Below are positions 45,992 to 54,886 of a DNA stretch of 64,000 nt, one piece after another. Origin of the DNA: CAMDTE01 sp964504345. Lineage in GTDB: Bacteria > Bacteroidota > Bacteroidia > Flavobacteriales > Schleiferiaceae. The notes under the pieces are model-generated. The model did no database searches, was not told the origin of the DNA, and saw only the letters and a program-made list of their open reading frames with translations. Numbering within the stretch: the stretch's first letter is position 1; every line of letters begins with the position of its first letter. The stretch is from NCBI GenBank assembly GCA_964504345.1, contig CAZDDX010000007.1, positions 1 through 64,000 on the forward strand, given 5' to 3'. The translations under genes and the position numbers were made by a program.

Positions 45992-46005
45992 GTGACTGAA
46001 GTCAC
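45992..46005. promoter_or_regulatory. CRP/FNR-type palindrome upstream of the rhodanese operon
   Basis: GTGACTGAAGTCAC contains GTGA-N6-TCAC, the core of the CRP/FNR-family operator. Its centre lies about 41 bp upstream of the start point expected from the -7 element at 45962-45969, the classic position for a class II activator site. No regulator gene is in the window. Confidence 0.4.
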
Positions 46006-46018
46006 GGCGGAGGACCGG

Positions 46019-48772
46019 TCAACGGGATGCCGGACGCTTATTCTTTTCCAGAGCCGGTTGGCCGTTGGTCATCCAAGCGGGAGCCGGACGCCCCAGGAGG
46101 TAGTGGTCAAAAAATTGCTGCATGCGCACGGTGAGGTCGACCCGGTTGGGCCGCTCCGTGAGGTTGTGGTCTTCGCCGTTGTACACCAGCATCCACACGG
46201 GCAGTTCGTTCCGACGCAAGGCCATAAACAGCTCAATTCCTTGGGTGTAGGGCACTGCCCCATCTTTGTCGTTGTGCATGATCAGCAACGGGGTGCGCAC
46301 TTGGTTGGCAAAGAAGACGGGTGAATTGTCCAGGTAGCGTTGACGGTCTTCCCATAGGGTTTTGCCCAACCGACTCTGGGTGCGCTCGTACTGGAACTGT
46401 CGGGACATTCCGGAACCGTAACGGATGCCGCCGTAGGCGCTGGTCATGTTGGACACCGGGGCGCCGGCCATGGCACAAACGTACCGATTGGTCTGGGTGA
46501 TGAGGTAGGCCGTTTGGTAACCGCCCCAGCTCTGTCCCTGAAGTCCCATGCGTTTGGAGTCCAAACGTTTGTCCGCTACTAGGGCCGCGTCCACTCCCGC
46601 GTTGATGCAGGTGAGCGCACTGGGACCGGGCTTGCCGATTTCGTAGGCAATGTCCGGAATGAACACAGCGTATCCCCTGCTCACGAAGTACGGAATATTG
46701 ACCGTAGACGCGGAGGGAGCCGGTGGGCGGTACCGATGTAAATCGTCCGAATTGCGTTCGTAGAAATACACCACCAACGGTAATGAAGCTGGGGCCGAAG
46801 CCGCCCCGCGCGGCGTGAAAAGCAAACCCTCCAACTTCTGGCCCAAGGCGTGGTAAGTCACCAACCGAGCTTCCGGCCAGCCAAAATCATTTTGCTGGGC
46901 GTTCAAGGCCGTTACGGCAACCGGTGCCGCTTTGGGCTTGGTTACGTGCCATAAATTGGCAGATTCGCGCACGGACTCACGTCGGAAAACCAATGCCGAG
47001 CCGGTTTTGGACGCTGCCGCGGCGGTGTAGCTGTGCGGGCCATAGACCAACGTATCCCAGGTTTGGGTGCGGTAGTTGAACCAGCCGTAACCGGAAGATT
47101 TAGTGGGTTCGTGGAACCAGGACACCAGCCACGGCGTCTCTTCCAAGTAGCGCTGTTCCGGACGTTCCAACAAGACGCGCCAACGGGTTTCAGACGCTCG
47201 GCCCTTGCCGCCGGTGAGGCAGTATGGTTTACGTTGGCCCGACGGATCACAGGCCCACAGATCGTAGGCGTCGTACACCACCATCAGGCTATCTTTCCGC
47301 GTAAATCCCCCTACCCCATATGCATCTGGAAAAGTGGGCAGGTCGTGCTCTTCGTCGTAGAGCGGTGTGCGAATGCCGGCAGAAACCAAACGCAAGGTTG
47401 AATCCGCCAAGTTCCACGCGCGGTACTGCCGTTCCCGAGGATCCCACGCAAACGCGTAGCGGCCGGACGGACTGATGCGCGGCGTTTCCAACATCCCTTG
47501 CCCCAGCGGAACGGTGCGTCCGGACGCCAAATTAAAGGCTTGAGCGTTGCGAGGCACCGGGGTTTCGTAGGTGCTTTGCCACTCGTAGGGGGTATTGTCC
47601 ACACGAACGGCCCAATCGGAAAATCCCTGTGCGTTGTAGCGCGCTTCCCGCCAATCGGGCGTTTCCACCGCCCGAAAGCTGTAGTTGGCCAGGGAGAGCC
47701 GGCCTTGAAGGGTGCGCTTCTCGTCTTCCTTTTTGTTGATCAGCTGCACCGTTTGAATTTGCGGATCGCGCCACCCCCAGATGTCCAGGGAGAATTTCTC
47801 CTCGTCCAAAAGCGTGTCTTTCTCCGCAGCCTTGGGGACGGGTCTGTAGCCCAAAAGGAGCCAGCGCTCATTGTCCGTAAAAACCAAAGCTTGGTGAGGC
47901 GAAGGCTCGTGCAGCGGCGGCAAGTTGGCATATCCGGACTCCAGCCAAACTTTCGTTTTTCCCGCAGTGTGCCCGCTTAACTTGTACCGACGAACCAATG
48001 CTTTTGCCGTGTCCGCAGTGTGCACCCAAGCCAAGTGGGTGCCTTTGGGATGCACCGCAAGCTGCGCAACTTCTTCCATACCCTGATCCAAGAGGGTCCA
48101 GCCGGCGGGCGTCCAACGCCAAACCTTGGCCGTGCCCTTTCCCTTGCCCAGCTTGGCCTGCCAAACGAGTAATACGGCCGCATCGTCTGCCCAAACAAAC
48201 GATTTGGCGCGGGCCAAGGTGTCCGTTTTTCCACTGGACAAATTCCGAACGTATAGGGTGTTTCCCTCCGGTTTTTTGGGGTCCTTCTTCTTGCCTGGCG
48301 TGTAGGGTACCGCTGTCCAGGCCACAACGCCTTGTGCATTTTTGGGAAAGGAGCAAGCTTGGGCACGACCAAGGGTATCCACCTTACGAGAGGTTAAATC
48401 CACCAAGGCATAATGCGCTTTGGGCAGGTCCTCCGCTTTGACTTTGTCTTTCTTGAGTTGCCGAATTTTGGAGGCTGGCGCGGGAATGCGCACCAAGGCG
48501 CGCTGGCTCAGTGCGTCAAAACGCACCCAATCTGCCCGGGTTAAGGACCACTTTTGACCGGTAGACGCTGCGTAGAAGACCACGCGTGCATCCCCTACCT
48601 GCGGGGAAACGACGGCGGCCGCGTAGCGGCCGTCTGGAGAAAGTTCGGAAAGGGTGATTCTCTCCCAACCGTCAAAATCAGACGGCTGCAAGACCTTTTG
48701 GCTCCAAGCAGGGAAAGCCCCCAGGGTGAGCCCCAGTAAAACAAGAAAAACGACGATTTTACCCTTTCGCAT
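46019..48772 (-). CDS. S9-family prolyl oligopeptidase-like serine peptidase
   Basis: 917 residues. A signal peptide (about 1-25, ending PAWSQ) precedes a long beta-propeller region (about 30-640) with WD-like blades such as WERITLSELSPDGRYAAAV, followed by an alpha/beta-hydrolase domain. Catalytic residues are visible: Ser748 in GLQGQSWGGY, Asp837 in HNDKDGAVPY and His869 in NGEDHNL. It resembles the acylaminoacyl-peptidase-like S9 branch common in Bacteroidota and would cleave peptides in the periplasm. A near-consensus -7 element ends 4 nt before its ATG and overlaps the yebC stop. Confidence 0.88.
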   Translation of the reverse strand: MRKGKIVVFLVLLGLTLGAFPAWSQKVLQPSDFDGWERITLSELSPDGRYAAAVVSPQVGDARVVFYAASTGQKWSLTRADWVRFDALSQRALVRIPAPASKIRQLKKDKVKAEDLPKAHYALVDLTSRKVDTLGRAQACSFPKNAQGVVAWTAVPYTPGKKKDPKKPEGNTLYVRNLSSGKTDTLARAKSFVWADDAAVLLVWQAKLGKGKGTAKVWRWTPAGWTLLDQGMEEVAQLAVHPKGTHLAWVHTADTAKALVRRYKLSGHTAGKTKVWLESGYANLPPLHEPSPHQALVFTDNERWLLLGYRPVPKAAEKDTLLDEEKFSLDIWGWRDPQIQTVQLINKKEDEKRTLQGRLSLANYSFRAVETPDWREARYNAQGFSDWAVRVDNTPYEWQSTYETPVPRNAQAFNLASGRTVPLGQGMLETPRISPSGRYAFAWDPRERQYRAWNLADSTLRLVSAGIRTPLYDEEHDLPTFPDAYGVGGFTRKDSLMVVYDAYDLWACDPSGQRKPYCLTGGKGRASETRWRVLLERPEQRYLEETPWLVSWFHEPTKSSGYGWFNYRTQTWDTLVYGPHSYTAAAASKTGSALVFRRESVRESANLWHVTKPKAAPVAVTALNAQQNDFGWPEARLVTYHALGQKLEGLLFTPRGAASAPASLPLVVYFYERNSDDLHRYRPPAPSASTVNIPYFVSRGYAVFIPDIAYEIGKPGPSALTCINAGVDAALVADKRLDSKRMGLQGQSWGGYQTAYLITQTNRYVCAMAGAPVSNMTSAYGGIRYGSGMSRQFQYERTQSRLGKTLWEDRQRYLDNSPVFFANQVRTPLLIMHNDKDGAVPYTQGIELFMALRRNELPVWMLVYNGEDHNLTERPNRVDLTVRMQQFFDHYLLGRPAPAWMTNGQPALEKNKRPASR

Positions 48773-48776
48773 GCGC

Positions 48777-48784
48777 CGAAGTTA
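48777..48784 (-). promoter_or_regulatory. Possible -7 element of the S9 peptidase gene
   Basis: TAACTTCG, one position from TAnnTTTG, ends 4 nt before the ATG at 48772. Confidence 0.35.
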
Positions 48785-49513
48785 CGCAACCACCATCGTA
48801 TGGTAAACGGCTTGCACGTCTTCGTCCTCCTCTAATTTTTCAATCAACTTCTCTACGTCTGCAGCGGCTGCGGCATCCAAAGTCTTAGTATCCATAGGAA
48901 TACGCTCAAATCCAGAGCTCAAAACCTCAATACCACGCTCTTCCAACGCACGTTGAATGGATCCAAACTCCTCAAACGGGGCAAACAAAACAAAGTGCTC
49001 CGTGCCCTTTTCTTCGTCCACTTCCGCAAAGACCTCCTCCACGCCGTAGTCGATCATTTCCAACTCAAAATCCTCCAAAGAAAGGTTCTTCTGATCGATT
49101 TTGAATTGGCACTTGCGCTCGAACAAGAACTCCACCGAACCGCTGGTTCCCAGCGAGCCGTTGCATTTGTTGAAGTACGAACGAACGTTCCCTACCGTGC
49201 GCGTTCCGTTGTCCGTGGCGGTCTCCACCAACACGGCGATGCCATGGGGCGCGTAGCCCTCATACACCATCTCCTTGTAGTCCGCCTGGTCCTTGGAGGT
49301 GGCGCGCTTGATGGCCCGTTCCACGTTATCCTTGGGCATGTTGGCGTCGCGCGCGTTCTGCATCAACGCCTTCAACCGGCTGTTGGCCTCTGGATTGGGA
49401 CCAGCCGCCTTCACGGCCATAATGATGTCTTTGGAAATACGGGTGAACGTTTTGGCCATACTGGCCCAACGCTTCATCTTTCGGTTCTTACGGTATTCAA
49501 ACGCGCGTCCCAT
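48782..49513 (-). CDS. yebC: YebC/PmpR family protein
   Basis: 243 residues, standard length for the family. The conserved N-terminus MGRAFEYRKNRKMKRWASMAK-type start, the NPEANSRLKALMQNARDANMPKDNVERAI segment and the GYAPHGIAVLVE core are all present. YebC proteins were described as DNA-binding regulators and more recently as helpers of translation at polyproline-type stalls. A polyproline-rich TonB is encoded elsewhere in this window. An exact -7 element (49542-49549) lies 29 nt upstream and overlaps the korB stop. Confidence 0.93.
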   Translation of the reverse strand: MGRAFEYRKNRKMKRWASMAKTFTRISKDIIMAVKAAGPNPEANSRLKALMQNARDANMPKDNVERAIKRATSKDQADYKEMVYEGYAPHGIAVLVETATDNGTRTVGNVRSYFNKCNGSLGTSGSVEFLFERKCQFKIDQKNLSLEDFELEMIDYGVEEVFAEVDEEKGTEHFVLFAPFEEFGSIQRALEERGIEVLSSGFERIPMDTKTLDAAAAADVEKLIEKLEEDEDVQAVYHTMVVA

Positions 49514-49541
49514 GCTGAGGTCTTTATCGGATAATCGGGTG

Positions 49542-49549
49542 CAAATTTA
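49542..49549 (-). promoter_or_regulatory. Promoter -7 element of yebC
   Basis: TAAATTTG, exact TAnnTTTG, ends 28 nt before the yebC ATG and includes the korB stop codon. Confidence 0.4.
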
Positions 49550-50524
49550 CAACACTTCCCACGTGCGTCCACCCGCGAACATTTCGTCCAAGGTCGCAGC
49601 CGTTTCCGTGGATGGAAGGGCGGCAACCGACTCCTCGTACACCGGTCTTTCTACCGCGTACAGCACGCCAAAAGGCCGAACTTCCCCGTGCATTTCAGCC
49701 AAAATTCCGGCCTTCACGCGGTCCGTTTCGTCGTGGATCCAGCAGTCTGAGGCGGACCAGGCTCCTTCCGTCAAATCGACGGTTCGCGGAACCAGGCCGT
49801 CCAAAATCAATCCCTGGGACTGGTTGGGACCAAAAAGCAGCGGCTGCCCGTGGACCACCGGTAAAAAATGCACGGCTTTTTCCTCCTTGTTGCTGAACAC
49901 GTCGAAAGCGCCGTCGTGAAACACATTGCAGTTCTGGTAGATTTCCACAAAGGCACTCCCCGCATGGCCGTGGGCGCGGTGCAACACGGTACGCAAGTGT
50001 TCGGGATCGCGATCGATACTTCTGGCGAGGAAGGTGGCGCCAGCGCCCAGCGCAAGAGCCGTCGGCACAAAAGGTTCATCCACGGCTCCCGTGGGACTGG
50101 ACTTGGTGCGTTGCCCCACCCCGCTGGTGGGACTGTACTGCCCTTTGGTCAAGCCGTAAATTTCGTTGTTGAAGAGCAAAATGGGGGCCTTGACGTTGCG
50201 GCGCAGCAGATGAATCAAGTGATTCCCACCAATGGACAGCGCGTCGCCGTCGCCCGTTACCACCCAAACGTCCAAATCCGGACGGGTCATGCGCAATCCG
50301 GTCACCAGCGCCGGAGCCCGGCCGTGGATGCTGTGCACCCCGTACGTATTCACGTAGTACGGCATGCGGCTGGAGCAACCGATGCCGCTCACCACCACCG
50401 TTCGATCCGGGTCTGCATCCAGTTGGGCCAAAACCGTTAAAAACTGTTTCAGGATGGAGTAATCCCCGCAGCCGGGGCACCACCGCACGTCCTGATCCGA
50501 GGCATAATCGTTCGCGGTAGCCAT
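49547..50524 (-). CDS. korB: 2-oxoacid:ferredoxin oxidoreductase beta subunit (2-oxoglutarate type)
   Basis: 325 residues. The thiamine diphosphate-binding subunit carries RWCPGCGDYSILK near the start, VVSGIGCSSRMPYYVNTYGVHSIHGRAP, the GDGDALSIGGNHLIHLLRRN metal/TPP motif and LFNNEIYGLTKGQYSPTS. With the alpha subunit it would oxidise a 2-oxoacid to an acyl-CoA, passing electrons to ferredoxin. The 2-oxoglutarate assignment rests on the fused gamma-alpha partner and family resemblance, not on a diagnostic residue. It begins one base after the korA stop. Confidence 0.88.
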   Translation of the reverse strand: MATANDYASDQDVRWCPGCGDYSILKQFLTVLAQLDADPDRTVVVSGIGCSSRMPYYVNTYGVHSIHGRAPALVTGLRMTRPDLDVWVVTGDGDALSIGGNHLIHLLRRNVKAPILLFNNEIYGLTKGQYSPTSGVGQRTKSSPTGAVDEPFVPTALALGAGATFLARSIDRDPEHLRTVLHRAHGHAGSAFVEIYQNCNVFHDGAFDVFSNKEEKAVHFLPVVHGQPLLFGPNQSQGLILDGLVPRTVDLTEGAWSASDCWIHDETDRVKAGILAEMHGEVRPFGVLYAVERPVYEESVAALPSTETAATLDEMFAGGRTWEVL

Positions 50525-50525
50525 T

Positions 50526-52358
50526 TTAGCGAATTTCAGCAATAGTGTGGAATACAGCCTCGCGCAACTCGTCGGTGGTAAACGGCAGGCCTTGTACTTT
50601 GTTGACACCACGCGCGTCCACCAAAGTTTCCGACCGAATCAACTGCAGCAGCTGGCCGCTGTTGAGTTCCGCCACCAACACCCGACGGAAACCGCGCAGC
50701 AAAGGACCCAAATCTTCCGGCAGCGGGAAAACGTGCCTTATATGCAGGTGTGCCACGGAGACGCCTTCGGAGCGCAGCGACTGGGTGGCCGCCTTCAAAC
50801 TGCCGTAGGTTCCTCCCCACCCCACCAGTAAAACATCGCCCTGGGTGGCTCCGCATTCGCAGGCCGACGGTTCGTAAAAGCGTCGAACGCGGTTTACTTT
50901 GTGCGCACGAGCCGCAACTTGGGCGGCGTGGTCTTGCGGGGCGTAGGAAATGTTTCCGGAATCAGGCTCCTTTTCCAATCCCCCAATGCGGTGAGCTAAC
51001 CCTATCTGACCGGGAACCGCCCACGGGCGAACACCGTTGGCATCGCGCCGGTACGGGGCAAAGGGGTTGCCGTCTGCGGGAGCGCCGTCCGGACGCGTAT
51101 TGGTGATTTCCGGCAAGTCTGCCGCGTAAGGAAACTTCCAGGCTTCGGCACTGTTGGCCACAAATCCGTCCGACAACAACAGGACGGGGGTCATGGATTC
51201 CACCGCAATGCGTGCGGCCAAATAGGCGGTGTCGAAGGCGTCGGTAGCGGACCGAGCGGCCAATACGGGCATGGGGGCTTCGCCGTGGCGGCCGTAGAGG
51301 GCCTGCAACAGGTCCGACTGTTCGGTCTTGGTGGGCAATCCGGTGGACGGTCCGCCCCGCTGTATGTTGACGATCACCAGGGGCAGTTCTAGGGCCACGG
51401 CGAGGCCCATGGCCTCCGCTTTCAAACTGATCCCCGGGCCGCTAGAGGCCGTGACGGCCAGGGAGCCGCCGTAGGCGGCGCCAATAGCAGCTACTGCCGC
51501 TGCAATTTCGTCTTCCGCCTGAAATACAATCCGATCCGCCCGACGGTGGCGAACCAATTCGTGCAGAATGTCGCTTGCTGGGGTAATGGGGTATCCGCCA
51601 AAAAAGAAAGGAAGGCGGGCTTTTTCCGCTGCGGCCAACAGACCCAAGGCGATGGCTTGGTTGCCCACCAAGGTGCGGTACCGCCCGGGCGCTGGTTGGG
51701 CCTTGGCCACCGGTGCGGCAGCAGAAACTTCCAACGTTTCGCCCAGGGCGTGGCCAACGTCAAACACCAACAGATTCGCCGCTTGCAAGGCTTCCGACTT
51801 CGCAAACTGGCGCCGGATGAACGACTTGAACTGCTCCTGCGGAAACTGATACATCCAGCTCAACAAGCCCAATACAAAGAAATTCTTGGTGCGGTCCCGT
51901 TCTTTGGTGGTCAAAGAAGATTCCACCAACGCTGCGCTAACGTGTTTGCGCACGTCCACCGCCACCGTTCGGTACTTGGCGCGGACGGCTTCCAACGGAT
52001 CTTCGCCGTTCGCGTAGCCTGCAAGGGCAGCATTTCTGCCGTCAAAACCGCTGGCATTGGCCAAGACCAAACCGTCGGGCTTGAGCGCATTTTGGTATTT
52101 TTTGTAGGCCGCCGCGTTCATGACCACCAGCACATCGGCCTGATCGCCGGGTGTGTGGACGGAATCGCCACCAAACTGCAATTTGAAACCGGAAACGCCG
52201 CTTATAGATCCTTGAGGCGCACGGATTTCCGCGGGAAAGTCGCTGAAGGTGCGCACGGCGTGTCCTTCGTGCGCGGCTTCCTGCGCAAAGGCATTGCCCA
52301 TCAGCTGAATACCGTCGCCGGAATCCCCCGCAAAAAGAACGACTACCTCAGATTTCAT
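50526..52358 (-). CDS. korA: 2-oxoacid:ferredoxin oxidoreductase alpha subunit, gamma domain fused
   Basis: 610 residues. The N-terminal ~185 residues are the gamma domain (VVVLFAGDSGDGIQLMGNAF, FSDFPAEIRAPQGSISGVSG); residues from about 205 are the alpha pyrimidine-binding domain (GNQAIALGLLAAAEK, FFGGYPITPASDILHEL, TASSGPGISLKAEAMGLA, NIQRGGPSTGLPTKTEQSDLLQALYGRHGEAP). This fused layout is typical of KorA-type enzymes. It starts 3 bp after nifU and is coupled to korB, forming an operon with mrp and nifU, whose products would supply Fe-S clusters. Confidence 0.9.
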   Translation of the reverse strand: MKSEVVVLFAGDSGDGIQLMGNAFAQEAAHEGHAVRTFSDFPAEIRAPQGSISGVSGFKLQFGGDSVHTPGDQADVLVVMNAAAYKKYQNALKPDGLVLANASGFDGRNAALAGYANGEDPLEAVRAKYRTVAVDVRKHVSAALVESSLTTKERDRTKNFFVLGLLSWMYQFPQEQFKSFIRRQFAKSEALQAANLLVFDVGHALGETLEVSAAAPVAKAQPAPGRYRTLVGNQAIALGLLAAAEKARLPFFFGGYPITPASDILHELVRHRRADRIVFQAEDEIAAAVAAIGAAYGGSLAVTASSGPGISLKAEAMGLAVALELPLVIVNIQRGGPSTGLPTKTEQSDLLQALYGRHGEAPMPVLAARSATDAFDTAYLAARIAVESMTPVLLLSDGFVANSAEAWKFPYAADLPEITNTRPDGAPADGNPFAPYRRDANGVRPWAVPGQIGLAHRIGGLEKEPDSGNISYAPQDHAAQVAARAHKVNRVRRFYEPSACECGATQGDVLLVGWGGTYGSLKAATQSLRSEGVSVAHLHIRHVFPLPEDLGPLLRGFRRVLVAELNSGQLLQLIRSETLVDARGVNKVQGLPFTTDELREAVFHTIAEIR

Positions 52359-52361
52359 GAC

Positions 52362-52628
52362 TCAATGCTGCGCAAGTTCGTCGTCCAGATTCACCACGGA
52401 CTGAATTTCCGGAGCGAATTTCTTCACGGTCATTTCCACTCCCGAGCGGAGCGTCATTTGGTTGACGGAACAGCCCTTGCAGGCCCCTACAAAACGGATG
52501 GAAACGACACCGTTTTCAATGGACTCCAACGCCACATCGCCCCCGTCGTTGACCAAGAAAGGACGGATTTCGTCCAGGGCCTGGAGGACGCGCTCGCGCA
52601 ACGAAAGAGTGGTTTCCATGGACTGCAT
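52362..52628 (-). CDS. NifU C-terminal-domain Fe-S scaffold protein
   Basis: 88 residues: the NifU C-terminal (Nfu) domain alone, with the cluster-binding motif GACKGCSVNQMTLRSGVE (Cys-x-x-Cys). It would carry or transfer a 4Fe-4S cluster. Its ATG overlaps the mrp stop as TAATG; a second ATG 9 bp on is possible. It lies between mrp and korA, both Fe-S linked. Confidence 0.9.
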   Translation of the reverse strand: MQSMETTLSLRERVLQALDEIRPFLVNDGGDVALESIENGVVSIRFVGACKGCSVNQMTLRSGVEMTVKKFAPEIQSVVNLDDELAQH

Positions 52629-53767
52629 TAATTATTCGTGCGGATGCTAGGCGTGCAACCAGCCATCGTGGTGATGCGCACGGCTTCGGTAGGCGGAAGG
52701 TTTTCCACTCGGCTAGCCAACGAATCGACGGTCTCCCGTGCGATGCGTACAAAGGCTTCGCGCGCCGGACCTTCGGACTGCAGCACCGCCGGGCGACCAA
52801 CGTCGCCGGCCTCGCGGATGCTCTGCACCAACGGAACCTCCCCCAAAAACGGCACCTGAACCTCGTCGGCCAGACGCCGAACGCCGCCCTGCCCAAACAA
52901 ATAGTACTTGTTGTTGGGCAGTTCCGCCGGCGTGAAAAAGGCCATGTTCTCCACCAAGCCCAACACCGGAACGCCTATGGATTCCATCCGGAACATGCCG
53001 ACCCCCTTGCGGGCGTCGGCCAAAGCCACCGCCTGCGGCGTGCTCACCACCACGGCACCGGAAACCGGCACGGCCTGCACCACGCTCAAGTGGATGTCTC
53101 CCGTTCCCGGAGGCAAATCCAGCAACAGGAAATCCAATTCGCCCCAGTACGTATCCTTGATCATTTGGGTCAACGCCTTGGTGGCCATGGGGCCGCGCCA
53201 AACCACCGCTTGGTCTGTTCCTGCAAAAAATCCGATGCTCATCAATTTCACGCCGTGCGTGAACACCGGTTCCATCAGGCGTTTTCCGTCTACTTCAATG
53301 CTGCCGGGCTTCTCGTTCACCGCGTCCAGCATCAGCGGCATAGACGGACCGTAAATGTCTGCGTCCACTACACCCACAGAAAATCCCATCTCGGCCAAAG
53401 CCACCGCCAAATTGGCCGTCACCGTGCTCTTGCCCACGCCCCCCTTGCCGGAGGCAACGGCCACAATGTGCTGCACCCCGGGAATGGCCTCGCCGCGAAT
53501 GCGCTGCGCTTCCGTCTCCGCTGGGGCTTCAACCGTCAAGTTCACCTTGATTTTTGCCTTGGGGTGCACGTGCGTGTGGATGGCCGTGAGGATGTCTACT
53601 TCCAACTTCTTTTTCAGATGCAGAGCGGCGCGGTCTGCCACGGCGTCCACCACCACTTCATCCCCAAAAATCTGAAGATTCCGGACGTGTCCGGCGTCCA
53701 CTATGTTCGATTGACCGCTGGCCGTTTTCACGGTCTTCAGCGCGTCCAAAACGGCCTGTTTGTCCAT
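52628..53767 (-). CDS. Mrp/NBP35-family Fe-S cluster carrier ATPase
   Basis: 379 residues. An N-terminal MIP18/DUF59 domain (about 1-85) is followed by a P-loop ATPase with VASGKGGVGKSTVTANLA (deviant Walker A), VVDADIYGPSMPLML and LLLDLPPGTGDIHLS. Mrp proteins carry Fe-S clusters to target proteins. A CxxC near the C-terminus, seen in many homologues, is not obvious here. The ATG at 53767 is preferred because an exact -7 element lies 18 nt upstream of it; a longer frame beginning at 53800 would overlap the promoter. It heads the operon mrp-nifU-korA-korB. Confidence 0.9.
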   Translation of the reverse strand: MDKQAVLDALKTVKTASGQSNIVDAGHVRNLQIFGDEVVVDAVADRAALHLKKKLEVDILTAIHTHVHPKAKIKVNLTVEAPAETEAQRIRGEAIPGVQHIVAVASGKGGVGKSTVTANLAVALAEMGFSVGVVDADIYGPSMPLMLDAVNEKPGSIEVDGKRLMEPVFTHGVKLMSIGFFAGTDQAVVWRGPMATKALTQMIKDTYWGELDFLLLDLPPGTGDIHLSVVQAVPVSGAVVVSTPQAVALADARKGVGMFRMESIGVPVLGLVENMAFFTPAELPNNKYYLFGQGGVRRLADEVQVPFLGEVPLVQSIREAGDVGRPAVLQSEGPAREAFVRIARETVDSLASRVENLPPTEAVRITTMAGCTPSIRTNN

Positions 53768-53784
53768 GGGTAGTCTAGTTGCTG

Positions 53785-53792
53785 CAAAGGTA
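53785..53792 (-). promoter_or_regulatory. Promoter -7 element of the mrp-nifU-kor operon
   Basis: TACCTTTG, exact TAnnTTTG, ends 17 nt before the mrp ATG at 53767. Confidence 0.5.
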
Positions 53793-53851
53793 CATCGCAA
53801 AGGCGCCCGATGGGCGAATCCGCCCCCCGGGAAGGATCCGAGCGGAAGGAT

Positions 53852-54886
53852 CTACTTATTGGCCAGCTGGCCGCAGGCCGCGTCAATGTCCTTGCCGCGG
53901 GACCGGCGAACCTTGGCCACTACGCCCACCGCGTCCAGGGCCCTTTGGTAAGCCTCCAAAGCCGCTGGATCCGCTTGCTGAAAGTGCGGATCGCCAATGG
54001 CGTTGTACTCAATCAAGTTCACCTTGCACGGCACTTTTTTACACACCTTCACCAGGGCAGCAATGTCTTCCGGACCGTCGTTGATGCCCTTCCAAACCAC
54101 GTACTCAAAGGTGATCCGACGCTTGGTAAGCCGGTACCAATGCTGCAAGGCTGCCACCACCTCCTCAATGGGCGAGACTTCGTTGATGGGCATCATGGAG
54201 GACCGCACTTCGTTCCGGGCGCTGTGCAAACTCACCGCCAGGTTGAATTTCACCCCTTCGTCCGCCATCTTCACAATCATTTTGGGCAATCCGACGGTGC
54301 TCAACGTGATGCGTTTCGGAGACAAGCCCAAACCGTCCGGCGCCGTGATCCGCTCAATAGCAGACAGCACATTGGGGTAGTTCAGCAGAGGCTCGCCCAT
54401 GCCCATGAAGACGATGTTGGTCAGCGGTCGGCCAAATTCCTCCAGCCCTTGGCGGTGGATGGTCACCACCTGGTCAAAGATTTCGTGCGGTTCCAAGTTG
54501 CGCATGCGCTTGAGCTTGGCCGTAGCGCAAAACGCACAGTTTAAACTGCAGCCCACTTGGCTACTGACGCAAGCGGTGATGCGCTTTTCCGTGGGAATCA
54601 ACACACTCTCCACCACCAAGCCGTCGTGCAGCTTCACCGCATTTTTGAGGGTGCCGTCCGAACTGCGTTGAACGGTGGCTAAGGACTGCTGCGGAAAGGA
54701 AAAATCCACTTCCAAACGTGCGCGCAAGGCCTTGGGGAGGTTGGACATGGCCTCAAAGCTGGACGCCTGTTTGGTCCAGAGCCAATCATACACCTGGTCG
54801 CCGCGAAAAACCGCTTCGCCCGCTTCCTTCATCCACGTCCGCAGGTCCTCCCGAGACAGGGAACGAATGTCTTTACCGGTGGTCAT
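53852..54886 (-). CDS. rlmN: 23S rRNA (A2503-C2)/tRNA (A37-C2)-methyltransferase RlmN
   Basis: 344 residues. Radical-SAM enzyme with the cluster motif GCSLNCAFCATAK (Cys-x3-Cys-x2-Cys), NIVFMGMGEPLLNYPN, and the second catalytic Cys region near the C-terminus. It methylates C2 of A2503 in 23S rRNA and A37 of some tRNAs. The start overlaps the stop of the upstream exported-protein gene as TAATG, suggesting coupling to it. Confidence 0.94.
   Translation of the reverse strand: MTTGKDIRSLSREDLRTWMKEAGEAVFRGDQVYDWLWTKQASSFEAMSNLPKALRARLEVDFSFPQQSLATVQRSSDGTLKNAVKLHDGLVVESVLIPTEKRITACVSSQVGCSLNCAFCATAKLKRMRNLEPHEIFDQVVTIHRQGLEEFGRPLTNIVFMGMGEPLLNYPNVLSAIERITAPDGLGLSPKRITLSTVGLPKMIVKMADEGVKFNLAVSLHSARNEVRSSMMPINEVSPIEEVVAALQHWYRLTKRRITFEYVVWKGINDGPEDIAALVKVCKKVPCKVNLIEYNAIGDPHFQQADPAALEAYQRALDAVGVVAKVRRSRGKDIDAACGQLANK

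Noticed and set aside
45992..46005. Terminator of the rhodanese or S9 peptidase region
   Set aside because: The palindrome has only a 2-nt centre, no T tract, and lies upstream of the rhodanese promoter; an operator fits better.
53793..53851. rlmN terminator before the mrp promoter
   Set aside because: A short CGCCC/GGGCG hairpin exists but is not followed by a T tract in the direction of rlmN transcription.
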